Shown here in pieces: positions 1-7,196 of a stretch of DNA of 15,436 nt (within the stretch, counting starts at the first letter, position 1; every line of letters starts with the position of its first letter). The DNA is from CAZGYE01 sp964530165. GTDB lineage: Bacteria; Planctomycetota; Planctomycetia; Planctomycetales; Planctomycetaceae. The notes below the pieces were generated by a model, which saw only the letters and a list, made by a program, of their open reading frames with translations, ran no database searches and was not told where the DNA came from. Made by a program: the position numbers and the translations under genes. Where the stretch lies: positions 1 to 15,436 of the forward strand of contig CAZGYE010000116.1 in the NCBI GenBank assembly GCA_964530165.1, written 5' to 3'.

Positions 1-849
1 GGGAATCGACGCCAAGGCCGCCTCGAACAAACGCCGCGACCAGCGACCTTGCCGTTGAGCTTCCCACATCGCCTCCGCCTGCACCGCCTGCACGGAACTG
101 ACACCGCTCTCGCCACCTCGACGACGTTCGGCCAAGCACTCAAGCATCTCCAGCGTGTGAAAGCCGTACGATTCCAGCCCGCCGTATCCGACGGCCAACA
201 CGTCTTCGATCTCGCAGTCCATCGGAAGCTCGACCGGCGGAACCCGCCAGGTGACCGGCAGTGAAGAACCGGCCATGAAGGGGATGTGCAGCTCCCGGGC
301 GGTCTCGACCATCTGCTTGGCATCGCTCCAACGGTACGAAAGATGCTTGTCGTTGAAGACCGGCACTACTTTCCCGCACTTCCGAAACGTGCGCACAATC
401 TCGTCGAAGAACCGGCGACGCGGATACATGTGCTGTTTCGTGTCCGGTGTGTACGGGTAGGTGCCGTGTTCGCCGATGCTCAGCACGCCGGCAACCTGGA
501 CCTTCCCGGTGCCCAGGGTGATCGCCTCTTCGATCGTCTTGGCGATGGGAAAGCCGTGCTTGCGGGCCATCGCCCGGCTCAGATCCTTCTCGGGGACCTG
601 GTCGGTGAACAGCGAGACCAGCCGCAGGTCGGGGCCCGGACCGCCGTCCTGCCGAAAGCCCTCCAGAATCTTCCCCACGATCACGTCAGCATGCGAGTTG
701 GTGCGGTACTCGGTGATCACCGCGGCGACCGGCAGCTTCGGCCGTTTCGTCTTCCCGCAGAACACCTCCGCTGCAGACAATCCCGCGACGGCCGTCCCCC
801 CCGAGACCGCAACCCGCTTCAACCACTCACGACGAGGAATGCCATTCAT
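1..849 (-). CDS. Tat-signal exported protein of unknown function, partial (C-terminus beyond window)
   Basis: The reading frame is open from an ATG at 849 down to base 1, giving 283 codons with no stop, so the C-terminus lies outside the window. The N-terminus (MNGIPRREWLKRVAVSGG) has a twin-arginine motif, RREWLKR, at about residues 6-12, followed by a short hydrophobic stretch, so export by the Tat system is likely. The body, from about residue 40, alternates beta strands and helices in a Rossmann-like manner (AAVITEYRTNSHAD, VAGVLSIGEHGTYPY, VPVFNDKHLSYRW), as in Tat-exported proteins of unknown function that are abundant in planctomycetes. A purine run (GGGGGA) sits 6 bases before the ATG. 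I recognise the type but not a biochemical activity. A distant relation to the Gfo/Idh/MocA oxidoreductase N-domain is possible but not shown. Confidence 0.85.
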   Translation of the reverse strand, partial: MNGIPRREWLKRVAVSGGTAVAGLSAAEVFCGKTKRPKLPVAAVITEYRTNSHADVIVGKILEGFRQDGGPGPDLRLVSLFTDQVPEKDLSRAMARKHGFPIAKTIEEAITLGTGKVQVAGVLSIGEHGTYPYTPDTKQHMYPRRRFFDEIVRTFRKCGKVVPVFNDKHLSYRWSDAKQMVETARELHIPFMAGSSLPVTWRVPPVELPMDCEIEDVLAVGYGGLESYGFHTLEMLECLAERRRGGESGVSSVQAVQAEAMWEAQRQGRWSRRLFEAALASIP

Positions 850-896
850 GCTAGGTCCCCCACGGCAAGGTGACAGATACAAGTGGAACGGACTTG

Positions 897-924
897 ATTC
901 TACACCGTCTTGAGAAAAGACCAA
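897..924 (-). promoter_or_regulatory. possible sigma70-type promoter for the Tat-signal protein gene
   Basis: On the minus strand TTGGTC (919-924) and TAGAAT (897-902) are separated by 16 bp, with TG directly before the -10 box. Transcription would start about 40 bases before the ATG at 849. The -10 box is good (5 of 6) but the -35 box is weak (3 of 6). The -35 part also overlaps a reversed copy of the neighbouring tandem repeat. Confidence 0.3.
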
Positions 925-975
925 GGGTCGAGTTCAGGGGCTGAATTCTGTGCGTTGGAACGATCAGCCCCGTCC

Positions 976-1059
976 CTCGACCCTTGGCTCTCGACCCTTG
1001 GCTCTCGACCCTTGGCTCTCGACCCTTGGCTCTCGACCCTTGGCTCTCAACTCTTGACT
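976..1059 (+). repeat. 14-bp tandem repeat (paired heptads), five exact units plus one degenerate
   Basis: The unit ctcgacccttggct occurs five times without a mismatch (976-1045), followed by a diverged sixth unit, ctcaactcttgact (1046-1059). Each 14-mer can be read as two related 7-mers (ctcgacc and cttggct). A near copy in reverse orientation lies at 918-932 (ccaagggtcgag core). The repeat sits between the Tat-protein gene and the broken RTX/IS region and is not part of any convincing gene. Confidence 0.9.
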
Positions 1060-1063
1060 CAGC

Positions 1064-1176
1064 TCATGCTCCGTCGATCCAGTCGGCGATGAACACGAAC
1101 TTGTTGTCGACGATGTCGTCGCCGGCGTTGTCGTTGAGTGTGTCGAACGCGTCGCCGCCGACCAGCGTGTCGGGAT
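1064..1176 (-). pseudogene. C-terminal remnant of an RTX/hemolysin-type calcium-binding repeat protein
   Basis: The minus strand reads about 37 codons ending in TGA at 1064-1066. They contain the RTX-like nonapeptide pattern GGDAFDTLNDNAGDD followed by a short terminal motif, FVFIADWIDGA. This looks like the last calcium-binding turn and tail of a large secreted RTX or dockerin-type protein. Just upstream (above about 1177) the frame runs into transposase-derived DNA on the other strand, so nearly the whole gene is missing. It is best read as a relic cut off by an insertion or deletion. The assignment rests on a short motif. Confidence 0.55.
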
Positions 1177-1380
1177 AAGCTTTTGCCACACAAGGCAAAA
1201 CTGGAAGTCTTTCTGAAGGAGAAGTTGGGCGATCTGTTCGAGTTGGAATACGACCTGTTGCTGTACGACGTGACCAGCACCTACTTCGCGGGCGAAGCGA
1301 AAGCGAATCCACTTGCCATGTGGGGGTACTCTCGCAACAAACGGGGCGATTGCAAACAGGTGACGATCGGCTTGGTCACC
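1177..1380 (+). pseudogene. IS1634-family transposase fragment
   Basis: About 68 codons match the central part of IS1634-type (IS4-superfamily) DDE transposases. The block includes LFELEYDLLLYDVTSTYF, then GEAKANP, then GYSRNKRGDCKQVTIGLV. The Asp of YDVTSTYF (codon starting at 1267) is the first catalytic Asp expected for these enzymes. Full transposases of this family are around 500-600 residues. Here both the N-terminal part and everything after GLVT are gone, and the open frame beyond about 1380 no longer resembles the family. No terminal inverted repeats or target duplication were recognised. It abuts the RTX remnant, which suggests that the element disrupted that gene and then decayed. 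Confidence 0.75.
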
Positions 1381-1613
1381 CGCAACGCCAAGCACCGCGT
1401 GCTGTTGATGACGGCCGGCAGTACGGCGATGCGTATCGGCAGACGCACGCGCTCAGCCGCGCCCCACCGCTTCGGGCCCCATCGCCACGCGACGATTCAG
1501 GCCCGCTTCCGACCCACACAGCCGTTTGATACAATCTCCAACAACACCGCACCCGAACCGCGGCTCAGTTCAACGGGGTTTTATGCGGATCAATCCACAC
1601 CGGGCATTGGCGC
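1381..1613. other. gene-free stretch between IS fragment and toxin-antitoxin pair
   Basis: No recognisable coding sequence was found. A 23-codon open frame (ATG at 1583, TGA at 1652-1654) ends overlapping the first bases of the toxin gene. It has no recognised homologue and no ribosome binding site. A TACAAT box at 1530-1535 lacks a good -35 partner. The stretch is probably decayed flanking DNA. Confidence 0.5.
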
Positions 1614-1642
1614 TTGACGTTATTATCGTCTCGCGTTATGCT
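1614..1642 (+). promoter_or_regulatory. sigma70-type promoter of the higBA operon
   Basis: TTGACG (1614-1619) and TATGCT (1637-1642) are separated by exactly 17 bp and match the consensus at 5 of 6 and 4 of 6 positions. The -10 box ends 8 bases before the toxin ATG at 1651, so transcription should begin at about 1649-1651 and the mRNA would be leaderless or nearly so. CGTTAT occurs twice (1618-1623 and 1634-1639), a possible antitoxin contact, but no clear operator palindrome is seen. Confidence 0.6.
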
Positions 1643-1650
1643 AGGTGGAC

Positions 1651-1932
1651 ATGATCAGGAGCTTTCGTGACAAGCAGACGGAACACATTTTTCGACGGCA
1701 GCGCGTAAAAGGGTTCTCGCGGGATGTGCAGAGCGCAGCCTTGCGAAAACTGGTGATTCTTGACGCTGCCGAGTCCTGCGATGATCTGCGGATCCTCCCA
1801 GGCAACCGACTTGAAAAGCTGAAAGGTGATCGTAAAGGCCAGTACAGCATCCGAGTCAATGATCAATGGCGTATTTGCTTCAAGTGGTCTGATAGCGATG
1901 CTGACGACGTAGAAATAACTGATTACCACTAG
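1651..1932 (+). CDS. higB: HigB-family toxin (RelE/ParE superfamily mRNA interferase)
   Basis: This 93-residue protein has the features of plasmid-maintenance HigB toxins: an N-terminal MIRSFRDKQTEHIF, then NRLEKLKGDRKGQYSIRV and NDQWRICFKW in the C-terminal half, the latter forming the conserved strands of the RelE fold. HigB toxins cleave mRNA on the ribosome and are silenced by HigA. The ATG at 1651 was chosen; a GTG two codons earlier is also in frame. The promoter -10 box lies directly upstream, so a leaderless start at 1651 fits best. The toxin comes before the antitoxin, the usual Hig order. The antitoxin gene starts 9 bp after the stop. The codons are less GC-rich than in the neighbouring genes, consistent with horizontal arrival. 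Confidence 0.9.
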   Translation: MIRSFRDKQTEHIFRRQRVKGFSRDVQSAALRKLVILDAAESCDDLRILPGNRLEKLKGDRKGQYSIRVNDQWRICFKWSDSDADDVEITDYH

Positions 1933-1941
1933 GACATTAAA

Positions 1942-2247
1942 ATGGCTATCAAGAAACTTCCGCCAGTCCATCCTGGAGAAATTTTGCTCCTCGAATTCCT
2001 GGAGCCCCTTGGCATTAGCCAGTACCGCCTAGCAAAGGAAATCAATGTATCGCCGCGTCGCGTCAACGAAATCGTTAAAGGAATGCGGTCCATGACCGCA
2101 AACACTGCGTTGCGGCTAGCAAGGTATTTTGGAACGTCTGATCGATTCTGGCTGAATCTTCAATCGCATTACAACCTCGAAATTGAGCGGGATCGGCTTG
2201 GTAATTCCCTGAAAAAAGAGGTTCACGTTTTGGCAGATGCCAATTAA
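1942..2247 (+). CDS. higA: HigA-family antitoxin, XRE-type DNA-binding protein
   Basis: This 101-residue protein begins MAIKKLPPVHPGEILLLEFL, the hallmark N-terminus of the HigA/VapI antitoxins. The helix-turn-helix follows at about residues 26-60 (SQYRLAKEINVSPRRVNEIVKG), then a conserved tail (ARYFGTSDRFWLNLQSHYNLE). It should bind and neutralise the HigB-type toxin and repress the shared promoter at 1614-1642. An AGGA 7 bases before the ATG provides a ribosome binding site. The gene is AT-richer than the surrounding genes. No downstream terminator was found; a short TTGGC/GCCAA hairpin lies inside the last codons. Confidence 0.93.
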   Translation: MAIKKLPPVHPGEILLLEFLEPLGISQYRLAKEINVSPRRVNEIVKGMRSMTANTALRLARYFGTSDRFWLNLQSHYNLEIERDRLGNSLKKEVHVLADAN

Positions 2248-2403
2248 CAAACCGATATATCAAACCGACCAAAGACAGACCCTTCCGAAGTTATTCCAAG
2301 GTATATTTTTCCCTGCGCCTTCCTACGTTCACGCTTCCGCCTCCAAGCGAGGGACGCTTCAGAAATTACAGATCAGATACAAGCTGCTGGCGTAAAGCAC
2401 GAC

Positions 2404-2504
2404 GGGTGGCGGGGCCTCAGCGACCAACGGGAGCGTGGCCCCGTGCTTGTATGCTGGCATGCTCCGAGGCCACGTTCGCTTTGCTCTCTAAGGCCCCGCC
2501 ACCC
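2404..2504. repeat. long imperfect stem-loop with 14-bp GC-rich inverted arms
   Basis: The region 2248-2734 (487 bp) has no convincing gene; its main structure is this element. GGGTGGCGGGGCCT (2404-2417) pairs perfectly with AGGCCCCGCCACCC (2491-2504). Nested inside, GAGCGTGGCC (2431-2440) pairs with GGCCACGTTC (2468-2477), with one G-T position, and an ATGC/GCAT apex follows. The whole could fold as one long RNA hairpin or a DNA cruciform. It may be a non-autonomous repeat element. There is no U-tract to make it an intrinsic terminator. Confidence 0.65.
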
Positions 2505-2734
2505 CGCCGCTGCCGAAGTCGTGTTTTCTGAAGCATCGTCATTCGGGACAATTCGCTCACGCACGCTCCCTCTGGCATCTGCTCGACTGCTCGGTTAGTA
2601 TGGAAGCTTGTCCGTCCGTCGGTGAATATCGAGACGGATGCTTTCGTACGGGAACCGGCACGGATGCGGTCCCCATTCCCTGCACTGTGGATTGGTGACC
2701 TTTCGCATTCCACGGGCCTTTTGAGCCGGCCGAC

Positions 2735-5700
2735 ATGCACTACGTTCCCGAATCCGCCCGCGAATTTGCCCAGGAGAACGTCTCCGACAAAGGGGCTCTC
2801 GAGCGCGAACGGAGTTTCCATTACCAGTCGGCGCCCATCTATTTGCTGACCGCCGTCGTCGGCCTGTTGCTGGCAGCCGACATTCTCATCGGCGTGGTGG
2901 GCGATCCGGCGTGGCTGGAATACCGCACGCTGTTCGGATTTCGGCTGGCCTTGCTCTCGGCCGTGCTGGGCGGGGCCCGCATTCTCTATCAGACGCTCTC
3001 AGGTCTGTTCGAAGGCCACATCGGCGCCGGCCTGGCGCTGACGATTGCCGCGCTGGCGGCCATCATCTTGGGCGAACACACGACGGCGGCTTTGGTCGTG
3101 TTTGTCGCGCTGTGCGGCGAAAGCATCGAAGGCTACACCGTCGACCGGGCCCAGCAGGCCATTCGGCGGATCTTCAACCTCTGCCCGGCGATCGCCCACG
3201 TCATCCGTGACGGCTCGGAAATTGACGTGCCGGTCGGAGAGGTCGTCGTGGGCGACTCGGTCGTGATTCGGCCGGGTGAGAGAATTCCCGCCGACGGACG
3301 GGTGTCGGCGGGAACATCGGCCGTTGATCAAAGCGCGCTGACCGGTGAAAGTCTGCCCGTGGACAAAGCGCCCGACGACGAGGTGTTCACCGGCACGTTG
3401 AACCAGTACGGTTCGCTGACGGTCAGGGCCGAACGGGTCGGCGCCGAGACGACGCTGGCACAGGTCGTCAAACTGGTTGCCGAGGCGACCGAGAGAAAGG
3501 CCCCGCTGGAGCGAACCGCGGATCGGCTGGCGAGACTGTTCTTGCCCGCCGTGCTGGCAGCCGCGTCGATCACGCTTCTCGGTTGGCGGTTGTACTCGGG
3601 GGCGTGGAGCGACGGTTTCCTGCCGGCGCTGGCGGTGCTCGTCGTTGCGTGCCCCTGCCCGCTGATTTTGGCCACGCCGACGGCCGTCATGGCGGCGATG
3701 GCGTGGCTGGCGCGGACCGGGGTGGTCGTGAAGGGTTCGGTGGCGCTGGAACGGCTGGCGACGGTCGACACGTTCGCGTTCGACAAGACCGGCACGCTGA
3801 CGCGCGGCGAGCTGGCAATCGGCGAGATGACCGCACTGCCACCGCTTCGTGAAGCCGAGCTGTTGCGCACCGCCGCCATTGCCGAGAAACGCAGCGAACA
3901 CCTGCTTTCACGGTTGATTGTCCGCGAGGCCGAGGCGCGCGGCGCCGTTTTGCCAGGGGTTCAAGAATTCACCGCTCATCCCGGTTCCGGGATTGTGGCG
4001 GCTGTGCGGGCGACGGTGCTGGGACCGTGGGCGATCCGCGACTCGGAACAGGCCGAAGACATCGAGCCGCACGAGCAACGCTGCACCGTCGTCGTCGGGA
4101 ACCGCCGGCTGCTGGAGTCGAGAAACATTCAGATACCGGCGGAGATCGACGAGCGGCTCACCAGCCTTGATGAATCGGGGCAGACGTCGCTGTTGGTGGC
4201 GGTTGACGAAGAGGTGCTGGGCGTCATCGGCGTCCGTGACACCGTCCGCGCCGAAAGCCGCGACGTCATTGCCGAGCTGTCGGCGGCGGGCATCGGGCAT
4301 TTCGCCCTGTTGACCGGCGACCGCGAGCAATCGGCCCAAACGGTGGCGAAATCGCTGGGGCTCATCGACACGGTTGAGGCGGAGATGCTGCCGTTGGACA
4401 AGGCCCAGTGGATCGAAGCGCACACCCGGCAAGGACAGCGGGTGGCGATGGTCGGCGACGGCGTAAACGACGCACCCGGTTTGGCGTCGGCGACGGTGGG
4501 TCTGGCGTTGGGGGGTGTCGGCAGCGACATCGCCGCCGAGGCGGGCGACCTGGTGTTGATGGGCGATCCGCTGCGGCCGCTGCCCGGCTTGCTGCGGCTG
4601 TCGCGCCGGCTGGTGCACAATATTCGACAAAGCATCTTTATTTTTGCGTTCGGCATGAATGCCCTCGGCGTGCTGCTGTGCGCATGGGGCATCTTGAGCC
4701 CGGTGGCCGGGGCGGTGTTCCACGAGTGCTCTTCGTTGGCGGTCATGCTGAACGCGATGCGGCTGCTGTGGTTCGAGCGCTGGGAAGAGACGCGTTTGGG
4801 CCGAACGTCGCGCAGGCTGGCAGTCGGCGTGGAGTGGCTGACCGAGATGTTCTCGCCGACCCGAGTGGTTTTCCGTCTCGTCGACCACTGGTCGCTGTTG
4901 GTGCGATTGGCGCTCTCCGCCGCCGCGCTGTACTGGTTCACGACCGGGTTGGTGCTCATTTCCGCCGACGAAGAAGCCGTGGTGACCCGCTTCGGCCGGT
5001 TCGAGACCCAACTGAAGCCGGGTCTGTACTGGCGCTGGCCGGTTCCGTTGGAACGGATGACCCGCGAAAAGGTCGATCATGTGCGGGCCATCCAACTCGG
5101 TTTTCGGTCGAACGGGCCGCCCGAGTCTGCGCCGGGTGAGTATCTGCCGCCGATCGAATGGACCAGCGAGCATAAGGGGCGGCAGTACCAGCCGGTGCCG
5201 CGCGAGTCGCTGGTGCTCACCGGTGAGGAAGTTCCCGTCGAAGTGACAGCCGAGGTACATTACCGCATCTCGAATTTGCGGCAATACGTGTTCGGCAGCG
5301 CTCAGCCGGAGGCGACGTTGCGCGCCTGCGCCGAAAGCTCGATTCGCCGGGTGGCCGCCGGGGTCTTGCTGGACGGAATTCTGACCGATCGGCGGGCGGG
5401 AATCGAGAGCGAGTGTTTGGCGTTGATTCAGCAGCGGGCCGCCGAGGACCGTCTGGGCATCGAGGTGGTCGAGCTGAACCTGTTGGACATTCACCCGCCC
5501 AAGTCGGTGGTGCCCGCTTACCGCGACGTGGCCGACGCCCTGGAAGAGCGGGAGCAAAAAGTCAACGAAGCCAAAGCGTATTATGCCGGCAAAGTGCTGG
5601 GCGCGGCGGGCGAGCGGGCAATCCGCATTCTCAGCGCTTCGGCCGGGGCCGAAACCGACGGGCGACACTCGTCGACGACCGGTGAGGTGGCCGACTGGAA

Positions 5701-6109
5701 GCTCGACGACGCGCTCTGGAAAAGACTGACGCCCGAGAGCAGCGACGGGGAACTGCTTCTGTCGGGGGAAGCGGCGGCCACACTGCTTTCGGCCCGGCAG
5801 AAGAAAGTCGAGAGGATCCAGGCCGCCTCGGGAGCGGCTTCCCGTTTCAATAGTGTGTTGAAAGTGTATCGCGACGATCGTATGCTGACCGGGCGATGGA
5901 TGTACTGGAAAACGATCGAGGAGACGCTCTCGACGCGGCCGTTGACCATCGTCGATCCGAAAGTTTCCGGCCGGCAGCACCTGTTGCTCATCGATCCGTT
6001 CGAGCTGGGCGGCATGCGGGCGCTGGAGCCATCGTTCCCGAGAGACGAGCAGCGGTCGCCGTTTCCGGAACCAGGCGAGCCGAGAGAGAACCGTTCACGA
6101 TACAGGTAG
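2735..6109 (+). CDS. P1B-type metal-transporting ATPase fused to an HflK-like SPFH/band 7 domain
   Basis: This single 1124-residue protein has two halves. Residues 30-680 are a complete P1B ATPase: membrane segments near 32-56, 65-88, 97-127, 268-286, 294-325 and 633-678; TGES at 203; the metal-site CPC at 306-308; phosphorylated Asp350 in DKTGT; TGD at 527; GDGVND at 574-579. It should pump a transition metal ion out of the cytosol. There is no N-terminal CxxC metal-binding domain. Where relatives have SEHP, residues 387-390 read SEHL. The last membrane segment has HECSS at 663. Residues 720-741 form another membrane segment, followed by an HflK-like SPFH domain (about 742-950), a helical region and an HflK-like tail. 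The ATG at 2735 is the only usable start after an in-frame TGA at 2697; the ribosome site is weak. It is the first gene of a three-gene operon. Substrate metal is unknown. Confidence 0.9.
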   Translation: MHYVPESAREFAQENVSDKGALERERSFHYQSAPIYLLTAVVGLLLAADILIGVVGDPAWLEYRTLFGFRLALLSAVLGGARILYQTLSGLFEGHIGAGLALTIAALAAIILGEHTTAALVVFVALCGESIEGYTVDRAQQAIRRIFNLCPAIAHVIRDGSEIDVPVGEVVVGDSVVIRPGERIPADGRVSAGTSAVDQSALTGESLPVDKAPDDEVFTGTLNQYGSLTVRAERVGAETTLAQVVKLVAEATERKAPLERTADRLARLFLPAVLAAASITLLGWRLYSGAWSDGFLPALAVLVVACPCPLILATPTAVMAAMAWLARTGVVVKGSVALERLATVDTFAFDKTGTLTRGELAIGEMTALPPLREAELLRTAAIAEKRSEHLLSRLIVREAEARGAVLPGVQEFTAHPGSGIVAAVRATVLGPWAIRDSEQAEDIEPHEQRCTVVVGNRRLLESRNIQIPAEIDERLTSLDESGQTSLLVAVDEEVLGVIGVRDTVRAESRDVIAELSAAGIGHFALLTGDREQSAQTVAKSLGLIDTVEAEMLPLDKAQWIEAHTRQGQRVAMVGDGVNDAPGLASATVGLALGGVGSDIAAEAGDLVLMGDPLRPLPGLLRLSRRLVHNIRQSIFIFAFGMNALGVLLCAWGILSPVAGAVFHECSSLAVMLNAMRLLWFERWEETRLGRTSRRLAVGVEWLTEMFSPTRVVFRLVDHWSLLVRLALSAAALYWFTTGLVLISADEEAVVTRFGRFETQLKPGLYWRWPVPLERMTREKVDHVRAIQLGFRSNGPPESAPGEYLPPIEWTSEHKGRQYQPVPRESLVLTGEEVPVEVTAEVHYRISNLRQYVFGSAQPEATLRACAESSIRRVAAGVLLDGILTDRRAGIESECLALIQQRAAEDRLGIEVVELNLLDIHPPKSVVPAYRDVADALEEREQKVNEAKAYYAGKVLGAAGERAIRILSASAGAETDGRHSSTTGEVADWKLDDALWKRLTPESSDGELLLSGEAAATLLSARQKKVERIQAASGAASRFNSVLKVYRDDRMLTGRWMYWKTIEETLSTRPLTIVDPKVSGRQHLLLIDPFELGGMRALEPSFPRDEQRSPFPEPGEPRENRSRYR

Positions 6110-6116
6110 CGCAACC

Positions 6117-7196
6117 ATGAACGAAAACACCGACAAACTCACGAGCGACATTGACAACGACGCCCAAGCCGGTCTCGGCCGGCGATTGATGCGTCGGCTG
6201 CTGTTTCTGCTGTTGATGGCCGTGGCGGCGGGTTTTGTGGTCAGTGCTGTCGTGCTGGTCGACGAGACGGAATACGTGATTGTCGAACGGCTGGGCGGGA
6301 TCCAAGCGGTCTACGACCGGCCCGATGATCGCGGCTTTCATTTCAAGCTGCCGTGGCCGATCGACGTCGTTCGCCGGTTCGATCGCCGGGTGCAGTTGTT
6401 CGACCCGCCGGGCCGCGAAATCTTCACTCGCGACAAGAAAAACATGACCATCGACGCCTACGTCTGCTGGAAAATCGCGGAGCCGGATCGGAACGGATCG
6501 GTTCTGCCGGCGGAGCGTCCGGTGGTTCGTTTCTTTCGCGGTTTGGGCAATGCCGACGTCGCCGCAGCACGCTTGGACAGCCGAGTTCGCTCGATTCTGA
6601 GCACCCAGATTGGGCGGGTTGAGTTGAGCGGGCTGATCAACGTCGCCGATTCCGAGAGCGGTCCCGCCGAGGGCCGAGGCGGATTGATCACGAAACTCTC
6701 GGAGGCGGTTCGCGCCCAGGTCATCCAACGGGACGGGGAAGATCGGTCGCTGAGGGAGCGGCTGGGCATCGAGATTGTCGACGTGCGGATCAAACGAATC
6801 AATTTCCCGGCCGGCAATCAGCAGGCGGTCTTCGAACGGATGAAGAGCGAGCGGAAGAAAATTGCCGATGCCTATCGCAGCGCCGGCATGGCTGAGAACA
6901 CAATCATCAAGAGCCAGGCCGACCTGCAGTACAACGAGATTCTGGCCAAGGCTCGACGTAACGCCGAGCAGATTCGCGGTGAGGCCGAAGCCGAGTCGAT
7001 TGCGATTCTCAATCGAGCCCACGCACAGGACCCGGAGTTCTACCGCGTGATGCGGACGCTCGACGTGTACCGCAAGATCTTGGGCAAGAGAACCACGCTG
7101 GTGCTCTCGGCGTCGAGCAGTCTGTTGAAGCTGCTGACCGAAGGAATTCCGGATTCCAGGAAAACGGAGAATACCGGGCGAGAGGTCACTCCATGA
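6117..7196 (+). CDS. HflC-like SPFH/band 7 membrane protein
   Basis: This protein has 359 residues with one membrane segment at about 24-48 and then an SPFH domain. Features shared with HflC are the strand motif TRDKKNMTIDAYVCWKI, the block LGIEIVDVRIKRINFP, a helical region rich in Arg, Glu and Ala, and the HflC tail DPEFYRVMRTLDVYRKIL. HflC with HflK forms a large membrane cage that, in the well-studied cases, encloses the FtsH protease and controls access to it. The gene starts 7 bp after the ATPase-SPFH fusion stops and overlaps the next gene by ATGA, so the three are co-transcribed and probably translationally coupled. It presumably pairs with the HflK-like neighbours. No FtsH is encoded in this window, so the partner could instead be the fused ATPase. 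A specialised paralogue rather than the housekeeping HflC is possible. Confidence 0.88.
   Translation: MNENTDKLTSDIDNDAQAGLGRRLMRRLLFLLLMAVAAGFVVSAVVLVDETEYVIVERLGGIQAVYDRPDDRGFHFKLPWPIDVVRRFDRRVQLFDPPGREIFTRDKKNMTIDAYVCWKIAEPDRNGSVLPAERPVVRFFRGLGNADVAAARLDSRVRSILSTQIGRVELSGLINVADSESGPAEGRGGLITKLSEAVRAQVIQRDGEDRSLRERLGIEIVDVRIKRINFPAGNQQAVFERMKSERKKIADAYRSAGMAENTIIKSQADLQYNEILAKARRNAEQIRGEAEAESIAILNRAHAQDPEFYRVMRTLDVYRKILGKRTTLVLSASSSLLKLLTEGIPDSRKTENTGREVTP

Noticed and set aside
976..1059. CRISPR array
   Set aside because: The 14-bp units are directly adjacent with no spacers and there are no cas genes nearby.
1583..1654. 23-codon open frame overlapping the toxin start
   Set aside because: No ribosome binding site or recognisable similarity, and the likely promoter lies inside it, so it would not be transcribed from that promoter.
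2217..2260. Intrinsic terminator after the antitoxin gene
   Set aside because: The only hairpin (TTGGC/GCCAA) is five base pairs, lies within the coding sequence and has no T-run after it.
2735..2900. N-terminal heavy-metal-associated (HMA) domain on the ATPase
   Set aside because: No CxxC motif occurs before the first membrane segment, and an in-frame TGA at 2697 prevents a longer N-terminus.
3908..5980. 690-codon open frame on the minus strand opposite the ATPase-SPFH gene
   Set aside because: The translation is low-complexity and Arg/Gln/His-rich with no family motifs. The plus strand shows an uninterrupted set of ATPase and SPFH motifs, so this is the antisense shadow of GC-rich coding DNA.
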